From assembly GCA_937884755.1 (NCBI GenBank), contig CAKZYJ010000357.1, positions 1 to 64,000 on the forward strand: 64,000 nt of DNA, given 5' to 3'. The notes below the pieces were generated by a model. That model saw only the letters and a list, made by a program, of their open reading frames with translations. It was not told the origin of the DNA and searched no databases. Every line of letters starts with the position of its first letter. Within the stretch, counting starts at the first letter, position 1. The stretch comes from an uncultured Flammeovirgaceae bacterium. Its GTDB lineage: Bacteria; Bacteroidota; Bacteroidia; Cytophagales; Cyclobacteriaceae. Shown here in pieces: positions 9,183-18,491 of the stretch. A program made the translations under genes and the position numbers.

Positions 9183-9431
9183 ATGTTCGGACTTTTTAAA
9201 CGTAAGAAACAAGAAACTCATATTCCGGTATTGGCCGACCTTAACAACGAACCCCTCAGCGAAGGCGATTTCGTAGAATCACTTCGTTATGATTTGGGAA
9301 AATGTCGAGTCATTCAGACTGAAAAGGGGCTAGCCTACGAGTCGGTGGAGAATGGTCGTCAGGTAAGTTGGCATCTAATGGTAGACGCTTCTACTGACCT
9401 TCAAAAGGTGCGAAAGATTACTGAACAATAG
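9183..9431 (+). CDS. Small hypothetical protein
   Basis: This is an 82-residue soluble protein with a basic N terminus (MFGLFKRKKQE), no signal peptide and no cysteines other than one at about 38. It ends in a run that looks like mixed beta strands and a helix. I do not recognise a named family. The codon usage and balanced composition look like a real gene. It sits alone between TerC (+) and the patatin-like gene (-), convergent with the latter. Confidence 0.6.
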   Translation: MFGLFKRKKQETHIPVLADLNNEPLSEGDFVESLRYDLGKCRVIQTEKGLAYESVENGRQVSWHLMVDASTDLQKVRKITEQ

Positions 9432-9475
9432 GCTAAATTCCTGGCTAGGCACTACTTCAGTTGAATAACAGCCGT

Positions 9476-11863
9476 TTATTCTCCCATTAATATCTCCTCT
9501 TCGTTGGCAGTATCCAGCCTCTTTACGTCCGACAATAGCTTCTGAATCTGCTGTAAAGCAACCGTGTTTTTAGGATGGTTAATATTCTCCAAAATATTAT
9601 CCTTCTCCAGACTGGTAAGCCGCCAACTCAATGAAGGTCGTTCTAATGTACGGCGATCAGGATTAAGCAACTTCCAGCTTTCGGGCACCTCCGAAGTGTA
9701 TTCCAGGTAGATACTGTGCAGGCCTACATCCAACCACGATTGCGCTAGTTCAATCCGGTCGTCGTTGCTAATATCCTGAATGTTAAACAGGTTATCGTAG
9801 AAAAAGCGAAACGGAGCTGTCATCCGTTCAATCAGCGAGGCGCTGGTCGGGGTGTCAATTCCTTCAATTTTTTCAGAATCACGAATGTTCAGCAGGATAA
9901 CCCCTGAGGTATGGGTATTGATCCAGTCGCGGAATACGAACATAAAACGTACTGCATCGGAAATTCCAAAATTATCGGTCATCCCGGCATCCATAATCTG
10001 AATGGCGGGAGAAGTAGGTAAAGTAACGTTAGGAGTCACGTAGGGAAAGGCCGCATTCATTCGTAGTGCGGTTAAAAATCGCAAATTATCGGCTTCCTGC
10101 TTGTCCAGCAATCGCTGAAAATCTACTCCCTTAATGATAGAGGTATGCGAAAGATCGTCATCGGGCAGGCGGGTATGCATGTAGGAAACATGCTGAGGAG
10201 AAATGTATAGCTTTCTACCATCGTTCACAATAGCTGGAGTTAACAGAATCATGGGGATGGTAGCATTTTGCTCCGGTTCCCGATAATCGCCCAACGACTT
10301 ATCCAACAAATGATGAGTGTTCTCATTAAACTGCTCCTCAAAGGCATAACCCCGGTCCTTCACGTAGGTAAATCCGCCGTACTCAAAAGTCTGGTTCCGC
10401 ACCAGCAAATCGTTCATGAGCAAGGTAAAAATGATCGGATTCAGGTTATCCTGGGCGATGAGTCTAGCATAGTAAGGATCGTAAATAGAGCGCGGCACCG
10501 TTTCGCTATTCTTTGCTAGAATGACAGAAGGTGCTGTTTTCTTCTGGAGCTGCTGCTGCAAAAACAACTCACGGTAGTAGGCTGCCCCAATCAGCCCACC
10601 GGAGGCTCCAGTAAATAAACGCGTATGCTCCATCAGCCGCCCGCCGGTAATGCTATCTGCCTGTTGTAAGGCAACGGTGGTCCACATAGCGGAGCGAAGT
10701 CCACCTCCACTGGTACACACCAGTACCATCTTGGGGAGATGATCGGCATCGTACTGGTACTGCTGTAACATTCGTTCGTACCAGGTATTCAGGATTTGTT
10801 CGGTAGCTTGGTAATCCTGGTGATAATAGCTGGTATCGTTGAGTGCAGTCAGTTTAGACAGTGAATATTGGGCCGGCTGGGTAGTGTAATCTAATCCAAA
10901 AGCTCGGTAAGAATTTTCGCCCCATTCGTAGCGTACCACTAAATTCAGGAAAAAGAAACCAACAATAACGGCAGTAGTAGCCCAGCCCTTCAACCAAAAC
11001 GAAACAGCTCCGGCCATCATGATAAGGACTGTAAGCAATAGCAAACAACTGGCTGCCGCCGGAATCTGAAATACCGGGTAGCTACTAAATATTCCTAACG
11101 TCAGAATAAGGGCAAAAATAAATAGCTCAATCACTACCGAGTTAAGGTGATTCTGGTTGAACACCTGCAACACCAAGGATTTATTATGCCTAACCGCTGG
11201 AGCAGACCGGAAACGGAAGTTTAAATCTAAATAGTTGTCGACGCGCCGTATTCCTTTCTTGGTTTCTTTCCAATTAGACATAATCCGTACGCGGGAAAAC
11301 TTGGTCTTCTTCAGCTTTTTATCCACCGTTGAAGCTACTATTCTTACCAGATCGTGGTTGGTCCACCGGAAATACTCAAAGGTTAGTATCACGATGAATA
11401 TGAGTCCGCAGAAAAAGCCACCCACTTTTTCTAAAATTCCCAAGGTAGTGTTGTACTCATTAGCCAACTGAAAGTTGATCATGTACAGCAGGTAGAGCAA
11501 AATAAAAGAGATAGGGATAACGCTATTGTTCAGGGCAAATTTGGCAAATGGACGCGAGAGTGTACCGACGAATCCAAAGGTAGGGCCATCGAGAATATAG
11601 CAAGTGATATGGTAGGCCATCGTAAAGCCACCGAAGGTCATTCCCACCCAAAGAAAGCTAAAGAAATTAACCTGCCCTAGGTACTCAGGGTCGAGCAGCA
11701 AATAAGGAATACCCAGGCTTTTGCCAAAGTAGCCGGTTACGGTGGAAATTAGTAGTATCCAGCAGAGGAGTAGCAGTTGTTTCTTCCGTACATGCAATAT
11801 TAGTAACTGCACCGGAAGTGAATAATAAATTGGATCAACAATATTTTCCTTCAGCTTATCCAC
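9476..11863 (-). CDS. Membrane-anchored patatin-like phospholipase
   Basis: This 795-residue protein has an N-terminal half with about six to eight transmembrane helices (residues about 30-320). A patatin-type hydrolase domain follows: the oxyanion segment CTSGGGLRSAMW (about 384-395), the nucleophile motif GASGG (about 418-422; Ser within G-x-S-x-G) and the catalytic Asp in MDAGMTDNFG (about 626), giving a Ser-Asp dyad. Patatin enzymes cleave acyl chains from lipids. This membrane-fused form should act on lipids at the inner membrane. The gene is upstream of no obvious partner and follows the RlmL-like gene on the same strand. Confidence 0.85.
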   Translation of the reverse strand: MDKLKENIVDPIYYSLPVQLLILHVRKKQLLLLCWILLISTVTGYFGKSLGIPYLLLDPEYLGQVNFFSFLWVGMTFGGFTMAYHITCYILDGPTFGFVGTLSRPFAKFALNNSVIPISFILLYLLYMINFQLANEYNTTLGILEKVGGFFCGLIFIVILTFEYFRWTNHDLVRIVASTVDKKLKKTKFSRVRIMSNWKETKKGIRRVDNYLDLNFRFRSAPAVRHNKSLVLQVFNQNHLNSVVIELFIFALILTLGIFSSYPVFQIPAAASCLLLLTVLIMMAGAVSFWLKGWATTAVIVGFFFLNLVVRYEWGENSYRAFGLDYTTQPAQYSLSKLTALNDTSYYHQDYQATEQILNTWYERMLQQYQYDADHLPKMVLVCTSGGGLRSAMWTTVALQQADSITGGRLMEHTRLFTGASGGLIGAAYYRELFLQQQLQKKTAPSVILAKNSETVPRSIYDPYYARLIAQDNLNPIIFTLLMNDLLVRNQTFEYGGFTYVKDRGYAFEEQFNENTHHLLDKSLGDYREPEQNATIPMILLTPAIVNDGRKLYISPQHVSYMHTRLPDDDLSHTSIIKGVDFQRLLDKQEADNLRFLTALRMNAAFPYVTPNVTLPTSPAIQIMDAGMTDNFGISDAVRFMFVFRDWINTHTSGVILLNIRDSEKIEGIDTPTSASLIERMTAPFRFFYDNLFNIQDISNDDRIELAQSWLDVGLHSIYLEYTSEVPESWKLLNPDRRTLERPSLSWRLTSLEKDNILENINHPKNTVALQQIQKLLSDVKRLDTANEEEILMGE

Positions 11864-11925
11864 TACATATTATTAACGTGTATGATGTTGATAGATTATA
11901 GGTATGCGTGTGTTCATGTGTTCCG

Positions 11926-11996
11926 GTATCAGGGTGTTCAAGTATTCAAGAGTTTTTAGATTAGTTAATTACATAAACACTTGAACACCTGAATAC
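11926..11996. repeat. Imperfect 18-bp inverted repeat
   Basis: GTATCAGGGTGTTCAAGT (11926-11943) is nearly the reverse complement of ACTTGAACACCTGAATAC (11979-11996); 11 consecutive bases are perfect (GGTGTTCAAGT/ACTTGAACACC), with a 35-base AT-rich spacer. It sits in the gap between the rRNA methyltransferase gene and the patatin-like gene. It may be a transcription-ending or RNA-stabilising hairpin, or a small interspersed repeat. Confidence 0.6.
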
Positions 11997-12002
11997 AACA
12001 AT

Positions 12003-13178
12003 TTACTTACTACCTCTATACAATTCGTATTCCAAAAGCCGAGAAGGTAACTTCCCATTCAGAAATTCTTGTCGACGACTGGCCCGAAGCCCAATTTTTT
12101 TAGCTAATTCTTTATTTGCGGTAAATACATAACCGTAGTATCCGGCTCCTTGCTGCTTCAGAAAATCACCGATACGCCCATAGAGCATGGTCAGGGTTCG
12201 TTCCTCGCCCAATCGGGCTCCGTAGGGAGGATTAAAGACAATGATCGGACTGCCAGTAGGCGGATTTTTAGTTTCAGGCGAGGGAATCTGAGTCTCGCCA
12301 AAATCACACACCCGAAACTGGATGAGATGGTCTACTCCCGCCAAACGGGCATTTTTCTTGGCTGCCGCTACCGCATCTGGATTACTATCAGTAGCTATAA
12401 TATTCTTCATAGCATCTCTCCGAGACTGCTGGTTCAATTTCATATCCTGTCGTAAACGCCTCCAAATAGCACTTTGGTAAGACTTGATATGCATGAAGCT
12501 GTAATTGTCGCGCAATAGCCCAGGAAAAGTGTTCTGTTGCATCAACGCCGCCTCAATGGCCAACGTACCGCTCCCGCACATGGGATTTACCAGTGGTTGC
12601 TTGGGTTGCCATTGAGTGGAAAGTAGCACTGCCGCAGCTAATGACTCCTGCATGGGAGCTGCCACAGTTGTTTCGCGGTAGCCTCGTTTGCTCAAACTAT
12701 CCCCGGTAGTATCCAGGTAGACCGCGGCTTCTTCCTCGGTCCAGTAGAGAAACACCACGGCTCGGTCACTTTTTGGCCCGGAATCAGGACGTCGCCCCTG
12801 TTGCTGCATAAACCGGTCTACAATCGCATCTTTTACTTTCAGATTGGCAAAGCGAGTATCGGTAATGGTGGGGTGGTTCACGTAGGATTGTACCGAAAAG
12901 TAGCCATCCAACGGAATCTGATTTTCCCATGGGTATTCGTTTACTGCTTGATAAAGTTCGTCGGGTTGATTAGCCGAAAAAGTCTTTAGTTGGTAAAGTA
13001 CCCGGTGAGCGGTACGCAATTGAAGATTTAGCCGCATGGCATCTAGCATGGTACCGGCTGTTTCCACATCTAGCCGATTGATGCTTTTTACGGGTAAACC
13101 CATTGCTTCTATTTCTTGAGCTAGGATAGAACTAATATGAGGAGAACAGGTAACAACAATCTTTCGCGTGTAGGACAT
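12003..13178 (-). CDS. THUMP-domain class I RNA methyltransferase (RlmL-like)
   Basis: The 391-residue protein has an N-terminal ferredoxin-like/THUMP RNA-binding region (about 1-160), then a SAM-dependent methyltransferase domain with VNPMCGSGTLAIEAALM (SAM-binding loop, about residue 200) and the catalytic FNPPYGARLGEE (NPPY motif, about 300). This matches the short COG0116/RlmL N-half type, which forms N2-methylguanosine in 23S rRNA. It is cytosolic and acts during ribosome assembly. It is a single gene, with its 3' side facing the inverted repeat at 11926. Confidence 0.9.
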   Translation of the reverse strand: MSYTRKIVVTCSPHISSILAQEIEAMGLPVKSINRLDVETAGTMLDAMRLNLQLRTAHRVLYQLKTFSANQPDELYQAVNEYPWENQIPLDGYFSVQSYVNHPTITDTRFANLKVKDAIVDRFMQQQGRRPDSGPKSDRAVVFLYWTEEEAAVYLDTTGDSLSKRGYRETTVAAPMQESLAAAVLLSTQWQPKQPLVNPMCGSGTLAIEAALMQQNTFPGLLRDNYSFMHIKSYQSAIWRRLRQDMKLNQQSRRDAMKNIIATDSNPDAVAAAKKNARLAGVDHLIQFRVCDFGETQIPSPETKNPPTGSPIIVFNPPYGARLGEERTLTMLYGRIGDFLKQQGAGYYGYVFTANKELAKKIGLRASRRQEFLNGKLPSRLLEYELYRGSK

Positions 13179-13395
13179 ATACTCTACTTACGAAAAAAAC
13201 AGTAATTTTCATGACTTTTTCCAATATTTTTTTTCAATTTTCTATTATTTCAAGTATTCTATTAAGCAAAGAGGGGCAATCTACTGAGGCTCAGTAATAA
13301 GCAGATTCGGAAGAAAATTATTAGCAAATACCCTCGAGGATTAGCCAGCTAAACCTTACTTTTATCGCCCTTTTACGAGCAAACACAGCACAAAA

Positions 13396-13899
13396 ATGAA
13401 TATCTGGTTTACCTGCAAGATTAAGTATCAAAAGATTGATGAGAAAGGAAAAGCGAAGAATGTATCGGAGATGTATTTGGTAGATGCGGTTTCGTTTACC
13501 GAGGCCGAACGGCGCATTTACGAGAAAATAGAAACCATGATTCAGGGCGAATTTTATGTCACTGGCATTGCCAAAGCTCGTATTTCGGACGTTTTCTACT
13601 ACGAGGATAGCGATATATGGCATCGTTGTAAAATGGTGTATGTCTTGGAAGAGGAGGGCAAGGGCAAAGAAAAAAAGATTACCAACTACGTGTTGCTAAC
13701 CGCACCTAACCTAAAGGAAGCCTATGACCGAATGTACCAGAGCTTAAACAATATGCTGGTTGAATTTCGGGTTACCGAGATTGTAGAAAGCCCCATTCTT
13801 GAAGTATTCCCGTACGATTCCATAGAAGAAGATAAATTTCAGGAGGCTCCTGATAACTATCGCCCGCTCTCTGAAGTGGATGCTAATCAGCAGGTGTAA
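13396..13899 (+). CDS. DUF4494 domain-containing protein
   Basis: The 167-residue soluble protein matches the Bacteroidota DUF4494 family. It opens with NIWFTCKIKYQK and then YLVDAVSFTEAERRIYEKI, and has a paralogous second half (NYVLLTAPNLKEAYDRMYQSL), so the fold looks like an internal duplication of a strand-strand-helix unit. No enzymatic motif is visible and the function is unknown. The first methionine is used, close after a TACTTTTA sequence near 13357 that resembles the Bacteroidota -7 box. It is convergent with the subtilase gene; the stops are only two bases apart. Confidence 0.85.
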   Translation: MNIWFTCKIKYQKIDEKGKAKNVSEMYLVDAVSFTEAERRIYEKIETMIQGEFYVTGIAKARISDVFYYEDSDIWHRCKMVYVLEEEGKGKEKKITNYVLLTAPNLKEAYDRMYQSLNNMLVEFRVTEIVESPILEVFPYDSIEEDKFQEAPDNYRPLSEVDANQQV

Positions 13900-13901
13900 C
13901 T

Positions 13902-16900
13902 CTACTCCATCATCAGCTTCCGCTGAAATACCTTATCGTCGCGCTGAAGACGGAGTACGTAGATCCCAGGGGATAGGGGTTGGGTAAGTTGAGATAGATC
14001 GATGGGTAGAGGGAATTCGTTGTAGAAAAGTTGCTGATGGAGAACAACCTGCCCCTCGAGCGAAAGCAGGCTGATAGTGATGTCTTTCTGAAACCACATC
14101 AGGTTTTCCATATAGAACACATCCCGTACCGGATTAGGGTACACTTTCAGAGCTTGTTCTTCGGGATCTATCGGTACGTTAGCTACGTTACGTACCACTA
14201 CGGTTTTACTGATCAGGTTAGTGCAACCATCGCTACGGGTGGCTAATAACCGAATCGGATACACCCCGGCTGAATCGAACTGAGGCACCACCCGGGCCGA
14301 CTGATAGCTAAAATTACCATCCCCCAAATCCCACTGCCAGCTAATCTCCGGATCATCTCCATCTAAAGCAAAAGCCTGCAACACAGCCATGTCCGGCTCC
14401 GATAGGTACACCGTATCGGCCAAGGTTTTAAAATCAGCAAAGCGGTTAATTTCTACGGCTACCGCGGTGGCTTCACTCTCAATAAGCCCATCTATATTAG
14501 TCACATAAATAGTAGTATTCATGGCGACTGAATCTAGCATTAGGGTTTTCCCGACATGCAACGGAATAGTGAGATTAGCATCCTGGTAGAAGTAAAACAG
14601 CTCGCCATTGGTAGGAGCCAATGTTACCGGCTCGCCTCGGCAAATACGCCGAGCAGATAGTTCCGGCCGAGGTGCTTGAGTGCGAGAAATAGTTTTTTCT
14701 AACGAATAAGCACAGTTCAAATCAGCCGAATCTACCGAATATTCCAAGCGAATACGCCAGTCCTCATCTGCCAAATTAGAAAAATCGTAGGTAAAGCCGG
14801 GTTGTTGATTTACCGGCAAATCGTTCACGTACCAATTGTACTGGTTGATATTATTCGTTTCTCCCGCTAACGCAATAGCCAGATTATATTTAGTTGAAAG
14901 ATCAGTAGTATCCAGCGCGTAACTGATTTCTAGCGCAGGTTGCCAAACTTCTACTAGTACTGGAAGAGGCTGACTATCAATTTCTTCCTCAGCATTCACT
15001 ACGTAGAATGTAGTGTTTTGATTAATTACTTCAGTACTAAACTGTTCTCCCTGATAAAGCAAGTCCATTAGTTTTTCATCCGCATAAACTTTAATCTGAG
15101 TAGTATTTGCTGCTTGAAGCGTTGTGGATGACCCACCACAGATAAGCTTATCACTAATTTGAGGCATCACAGCTCGCCGTACTACCGTAATTTCCTGAGA
15201 GTATTTTGCTGTACAGCCTGGTTCACTGGCTACGGTTAGCTCTACCGTATAGGTGCCCGGCAGAAAGTAAGAAGTCTGTGGGTGTTGCTGAGTGCTACGG
15301 TAGCCGTTACCAAAATCCCACCACCAGGCTACAGCATACTGACTGTTATCCTGAAACGTTAATAAGTGATTATTAGTCTCATCTAGGAACAGTGTATCGT
15401 TTTTCCATCCGGGATTCAAGGTGTTAACTACCGAGAATGCGGCCGTTGGTTCTTGTATTTCAATGCTAATCTTCTGAATACGTCCCTCGTAACCGTTTTC
15501 TAGCGAAGCGGCGTAGATGGCTGTATCCTGGGAAATAGCTCCAGTGGTAAACTGATTGCCTTCGGTTAAAAAGCTAGCCCCTAATGCGTCTTGATAAAAG
15601 CGATAAGTTGCGTCTAATTGAATAGTCGCGGTACTGTCGGTACATATCAGTTCGGTAGATAATAACTCGGGTGCTTCTTGAAAGCTTTCGTACCACTGCC
15701 GAGCCTGAGTAACCGCTGTTTGCAGTTCAGCCAGACTAGCTCCGGCTACCCAGACAAAAGCTACTTTCGCACCTTTGCTGGCTGGAATACTGGCAACCGT
15801 AGCGGCTAGCATCTGGGCTACATCATTTCCCGCTCCGATGGCTCCCGCCTGTTCCGATATAACTCCTTCGGAAGCCCAGCCATACTTTTCTCGCTCCGTA
15901 ACTTCCTCTTCAATATCCGAAGCATTGCCGTTTAGGGACTGAAGATCTAAAGCCTGATAATTAACGGTTTGATCTGTTAGCAAAGCCAGCCCAGCGTAGG
16001 TTTGTTCAGTTGCATTATAGGTATATCCCAATAGATAAGTGGCATCCCAGCCGGTACGGTTGGTCTGAATATCCTCAATATTCCAGTCGGCAAATAAGCC
16101 TACGGCTACATCAGTCAGGGTGCTGTCTGATTGATTTACTATTCGGTACTCCGAAACCAGATAGTTTTGGGTGTTGGTGGTATCGGCCAGCCACGTTTGT
16201 TCAATGCGCAGGCTAAGCGGATTGGTAGCGTTTTTATCGGAGAAAGCCGAACGAAGCTGAAAAGCAGGTACGGTTGCCAGGCTAAACCGAATATTTTCTT
16301 CGGTCATAAAATCCTGCTCTCGGCTGTAGGTAGCGAAGTTGTTCACTAGATTATCCGAAACATAGGAAGAATCTATTCCGACTAGTAGTCCGGCAGCAGA
16401 AGCGATGTTTTGGTTTTGATAGCGAATCCCTCCCAATGACATTCCAGTGGGATCGTAGCCAATGCAACCTTCACTACCTACGGTAATCTGCAGATCGTTT
16501 TTGGTAATAGTTGGATAGTCGGAAGAAGAAATGATGAAGAAATACTGGTAATCCTGATAGGCACCATCCTCCATACCCAAACGAAACATCAATTGTTCGT
16601 TCGTAGGCAGGTCATCGCTTAGTACCACCCGAAAAGGTTGAGCAGCATTAGACGCCTTACCCAGCGAATCAATTACACCTGGACGGAATACCGAATCCAG
16701 TACGGTGACGTATTCTGAAACAGAGGATAGCGTTATTTGCGTATTAACACTAGCGGCAGAAAGCAGATTCTGTACGTCTATACTAATCGTTAAGGTATCT
16801 CCGTAGTAAACGTAGTCTCCGGCCTGACTCTGGTAGTCGAAGGCTGTCATTCGCAATGCCGGGGAATTTAACGGTTTTAGGGCTTTAGCGGCCTGAATGA

Positions 16901-18236
16901 ATCCTTTTCCTAGGGTTTCCTTAAATGACTGATTTTTGGGTTGATCACTAACGTCTTTCGTTGATAACCTGAGTATTTCCATCACCTGCGGAGCGCTTAG
17001 CTCGGGGTACTTAGAGCGAACTAAGGCAGCTACTCCGGCTACTAGTGGGGCAGCAAAGGAAGAGCCTGAGCCGTTACCGTAGCTATCTTCGTTCTTGGTG
17101 GTATAGTTGCTGTTTCCCGGCGCTAACAAATCAACAAAGTAGCTCTGGGTAGTTTGGTTCACTTTGTTTCCGTTGACATCGGTTACCGCTACGGAGAGTA
17201 CATTATCGAAGGAAGCCGGATAGAAGTTTTCTTGAATTCCACTGTTTCCAGCAGCGGCAATTGCTACTGCGTCTTTCTCCAGAACCGCGTAATTGATCAT
17301 ATCTTGCCCAAACTGGGAATAGGCATTCGCCCCGCCCCAGGAGAGATTAATTACTTTACAGCCTTTATCAGCCGCGTAGGCGATGGCTTCGTAACCGAAC
17401 GCGAATGAATTATCTTCGGAACGAAAGATTTTGATGGGCATGTAGGAAGCGTTAAAGCCTAAGCCTGCCATACCCACGCTATTATCCGGACTGGCACTAC
17501 CCATTCCGGTTACCATCGTTCCGTGATCACTGAAATCAGCCGTGGGGTCGTTGTCGTTATTGGCAAAATCCCAACCTACATAATTATCCACGTAGCCGTC
17601 TTGGTCATCATCTATTCCGTTGATGGGATCAGCCTCGTTGTAGTACAGGTTATCGGCTAAATCTTGGTGGCCAAATTCCACCCCGGTATCTAGGTAACCA
17701 ATCAACATATCTTGGTTACTACGTTCTATGGCCCAGGCTTCGTAGGCCTGTACGGTTTCTAGGTAATTCTGCTGACCATTTTTCGCCGCCTCAATGTCGT
17801 TCGGAATGTATTCGTCTAGTGGCTTTAACAGGTAGTAAGGTTCAGCATAAACTATTTCATCCAGTTGCAATAGCTGATTAATGGTAGCGATTACATCCTG
17901 GTCGGTGTGGATACGGTAGATTTCTGCGCTAGATTCCTGCCGAGCTAATGTGTTTATCCGCAGTGATTGCCTCAGAACAGGAGTAACTTCTTTAGAATGG
18001 GCAATCTTTTTAATCTGAGCCAGTACGCTGGTGGTAGAAGTAGTCGAGCGGGCTGAAGCATTATTAGCTGAATGGATTTTCAGAACGATTTCTCCCGGCA
18101 GATAGTCAGCGGTGGTAATACCGGGGGGCAGACGAAACGTTCTTTGCTGGGCATAGCCAAACTGAATTCCCAAAATGAAACTCAGTATGATCGTTTTTTC
18201 CAGTTTGTGACTAAAAACCTGCCTGAAAATCCCCAT
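13902..18236 (-). CDS. Secreted S8 (subtilisin-like) serine peptidase with PKD-like domains and T9SS sorting domain
   Basis: This protein of about 1444 residues starts at the ATG at 18236; an upstream in-frame GTG at 18257 would give seven more residues, but the ATG sits just before the signal peptide that ends at GYAQ. The catalytic triad is complete: Asp183 in GYLDTGVEFGHQ, His238 in DHGTMVTG and Ser393 in GSGSSFAAPLVAG, with oxyanion Asn331 in AGNSG. An N-terminal propeptide region (about 30-150) precedes the catalytic domain. Several Ig/PKD-like domains follow (for example WWWDFGNGYRSTQQHP and WQWDLGDGNFSYQ). The C terminus is a T9SS sorting domain (VYPNPVRDVFYME to LSPGIYVLRLQRD). It should be exported across both membranes, to degrade external protein. 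Substrate unknown. Confidence 0.92.
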   Translation of the reverse strand: MGIFRQVFSHKLEKTIILSFILGIQFGYAQQRTFRLPPGITTADYLPGEIVLKIHSANNASARSTTSTTSVLAQIKKIAHSKEVTPVLRQSLRINTLARQESSAEIYRIHTDQDVIATINQLLQLDEIVYAEPYYLLKPLDEYIPNDIEAAKNGQQNYLETVQAYEAWAIERSNQDMLIGYLDTGVEFGHQDLADNLYYNEADPINGIDDDQDGYVDNYVGWDFANNDNDPTADFSDHGTMVTGMGSASPDNSVGMAGLGFNASYMPIKIFRSEDNSFAFGYEAIAYAADKGCKVINLSWGGANAYSQFGQDMINYAVLEKDAVAIAAAGNSGIQENFYPASFDNVLSVAVTDVNGNKVNQTTQSYFVDLLAPGNSNYTTKNEDSYGNGSGSSFAAPLVAGVAALVRSKYPELSAPQVMEILRLSTKDVSDQPKNQSFKETLGKGFIQAAKALKPLNSPALRMTAFDYQSQAGDYVYYGDTLTISIDVQNLLSAASVNTQITLSSVSEYVTVLDSVFRPGVIDSLGKASNAAQPFRVVLSDDLPTNEQLMFRLGMEDGAYQDYQYFFIISSSDYPTITKNDLQITVGSEGCIGYDPTGMSLGGIRYQNQNIASAAGLLVGIDSSYVSDNLVNNFATYSREQDFMTEENIRFSLATVPAFQLRSAFSDKNATNPLSLRIEQTWLADTTNTQNYLVSEYRIVNQSDSTLTDVAVGLFADWNIEDIQTNRTGWDATYLLGYTYNATEQTYAGLALLTDQTVNYQALDLQSLNGNASDIEEEVTEREKYGWASEGVISEQAGAIGAGNDVAQMLAATVASIPASKGAKVAFVWVAGASLAELQTAVTQARQWYESFQEAPELLSTELICTDSTATIQLDATYRFYQDALGASFLTEGNQFTTGAISQDTAIYAASLENGYEGRIQKISIEIQEPTAAFSVVNTLNPGWKNDTLFLDETNNHLLTFQDNSQYAVAWWWDFGNGYRSTQQHPQTSYFLPGTYTVELTVASEPGCTAKYSQEITVVRRAVMPQISDKLICGGSSTTLQAANTTQIKVYADEKLMDLLYQGEQFSTEVINQNTTFYVVNAEEEIDSQPLPVLVEVWQPALEISYALDTTDLSTKYNLAIALAGETNNINQYNWYVNDLPVNQQPGFTYDFSNLADEDWRIRLEYSVDSADLNCAYSLEKTISRTQAPRPELSARRICRGEPVTLAPTNGELFYFYQDANLTIPLHVGKTLMLDSVAMNTTIYVTNIDGLIESEATAVAVEINRFADFKTLADTVYLSEPDMAVLQAFALDGDDPEISWQWDLGDGNFSYQSARVVPQFDSAGVYPIRLLATRSDGCTNLISKTVVVRNVANVPIDPEEQALKVYPNPVRDVFYMENLMWFQKDITISLLSLEGQVVLHQQLFYNEFPLPIDLSQLTQPLSPGIYVLRLQRDDKVFQRKLMME

Positions 18237-18381
18237 AAAATCGCGAGTGCATACCACGCAGTATTACTAGCGAAAATTGGGTCAGGAAGAGGTCATTGTA
18301 TTAGCTCTTTGGGAGAAATCCTACACGGGAGGCTTTTCCGGAAAAAACGTGCGATTTTCTGCACTACCGAAGCCTATTCTT

Positions 18382-18423
18382 CGGAAAAAACAAAGAGATC
18401 GCAGTAACCTACAATCTCTTTTA
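18382..18423 (-). terminator. Intrinsic terminator of the glutamate dehydrogenase gene
   Basis: AAAGAGAT (18392-18399) pairs perfectly with ATCTCTTT (18414-18421), with a 14-base loop. Read on the - strand, the stem is followed by a T-rich tail (TTTGTTTTTTCC). It lies downstream of gdhA and upstream of the subtilase gene, so it should separate the two transcripts. Confidence 0.75.
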
Positions 18424-18491
18424 AAGTTAGAATAATTGCAGGCCAGCGACGAGACCTTCACTGACCTGATTGTACATTTTTCTTGCGTATA

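Noticed and set aside
18236-18257. GTG start at 18257 for the subtilase gene
   Set aside because: The ATG at 18236 stands right before the signal peptide; the upstream GTG adds seven residues with no benefit to that signal.
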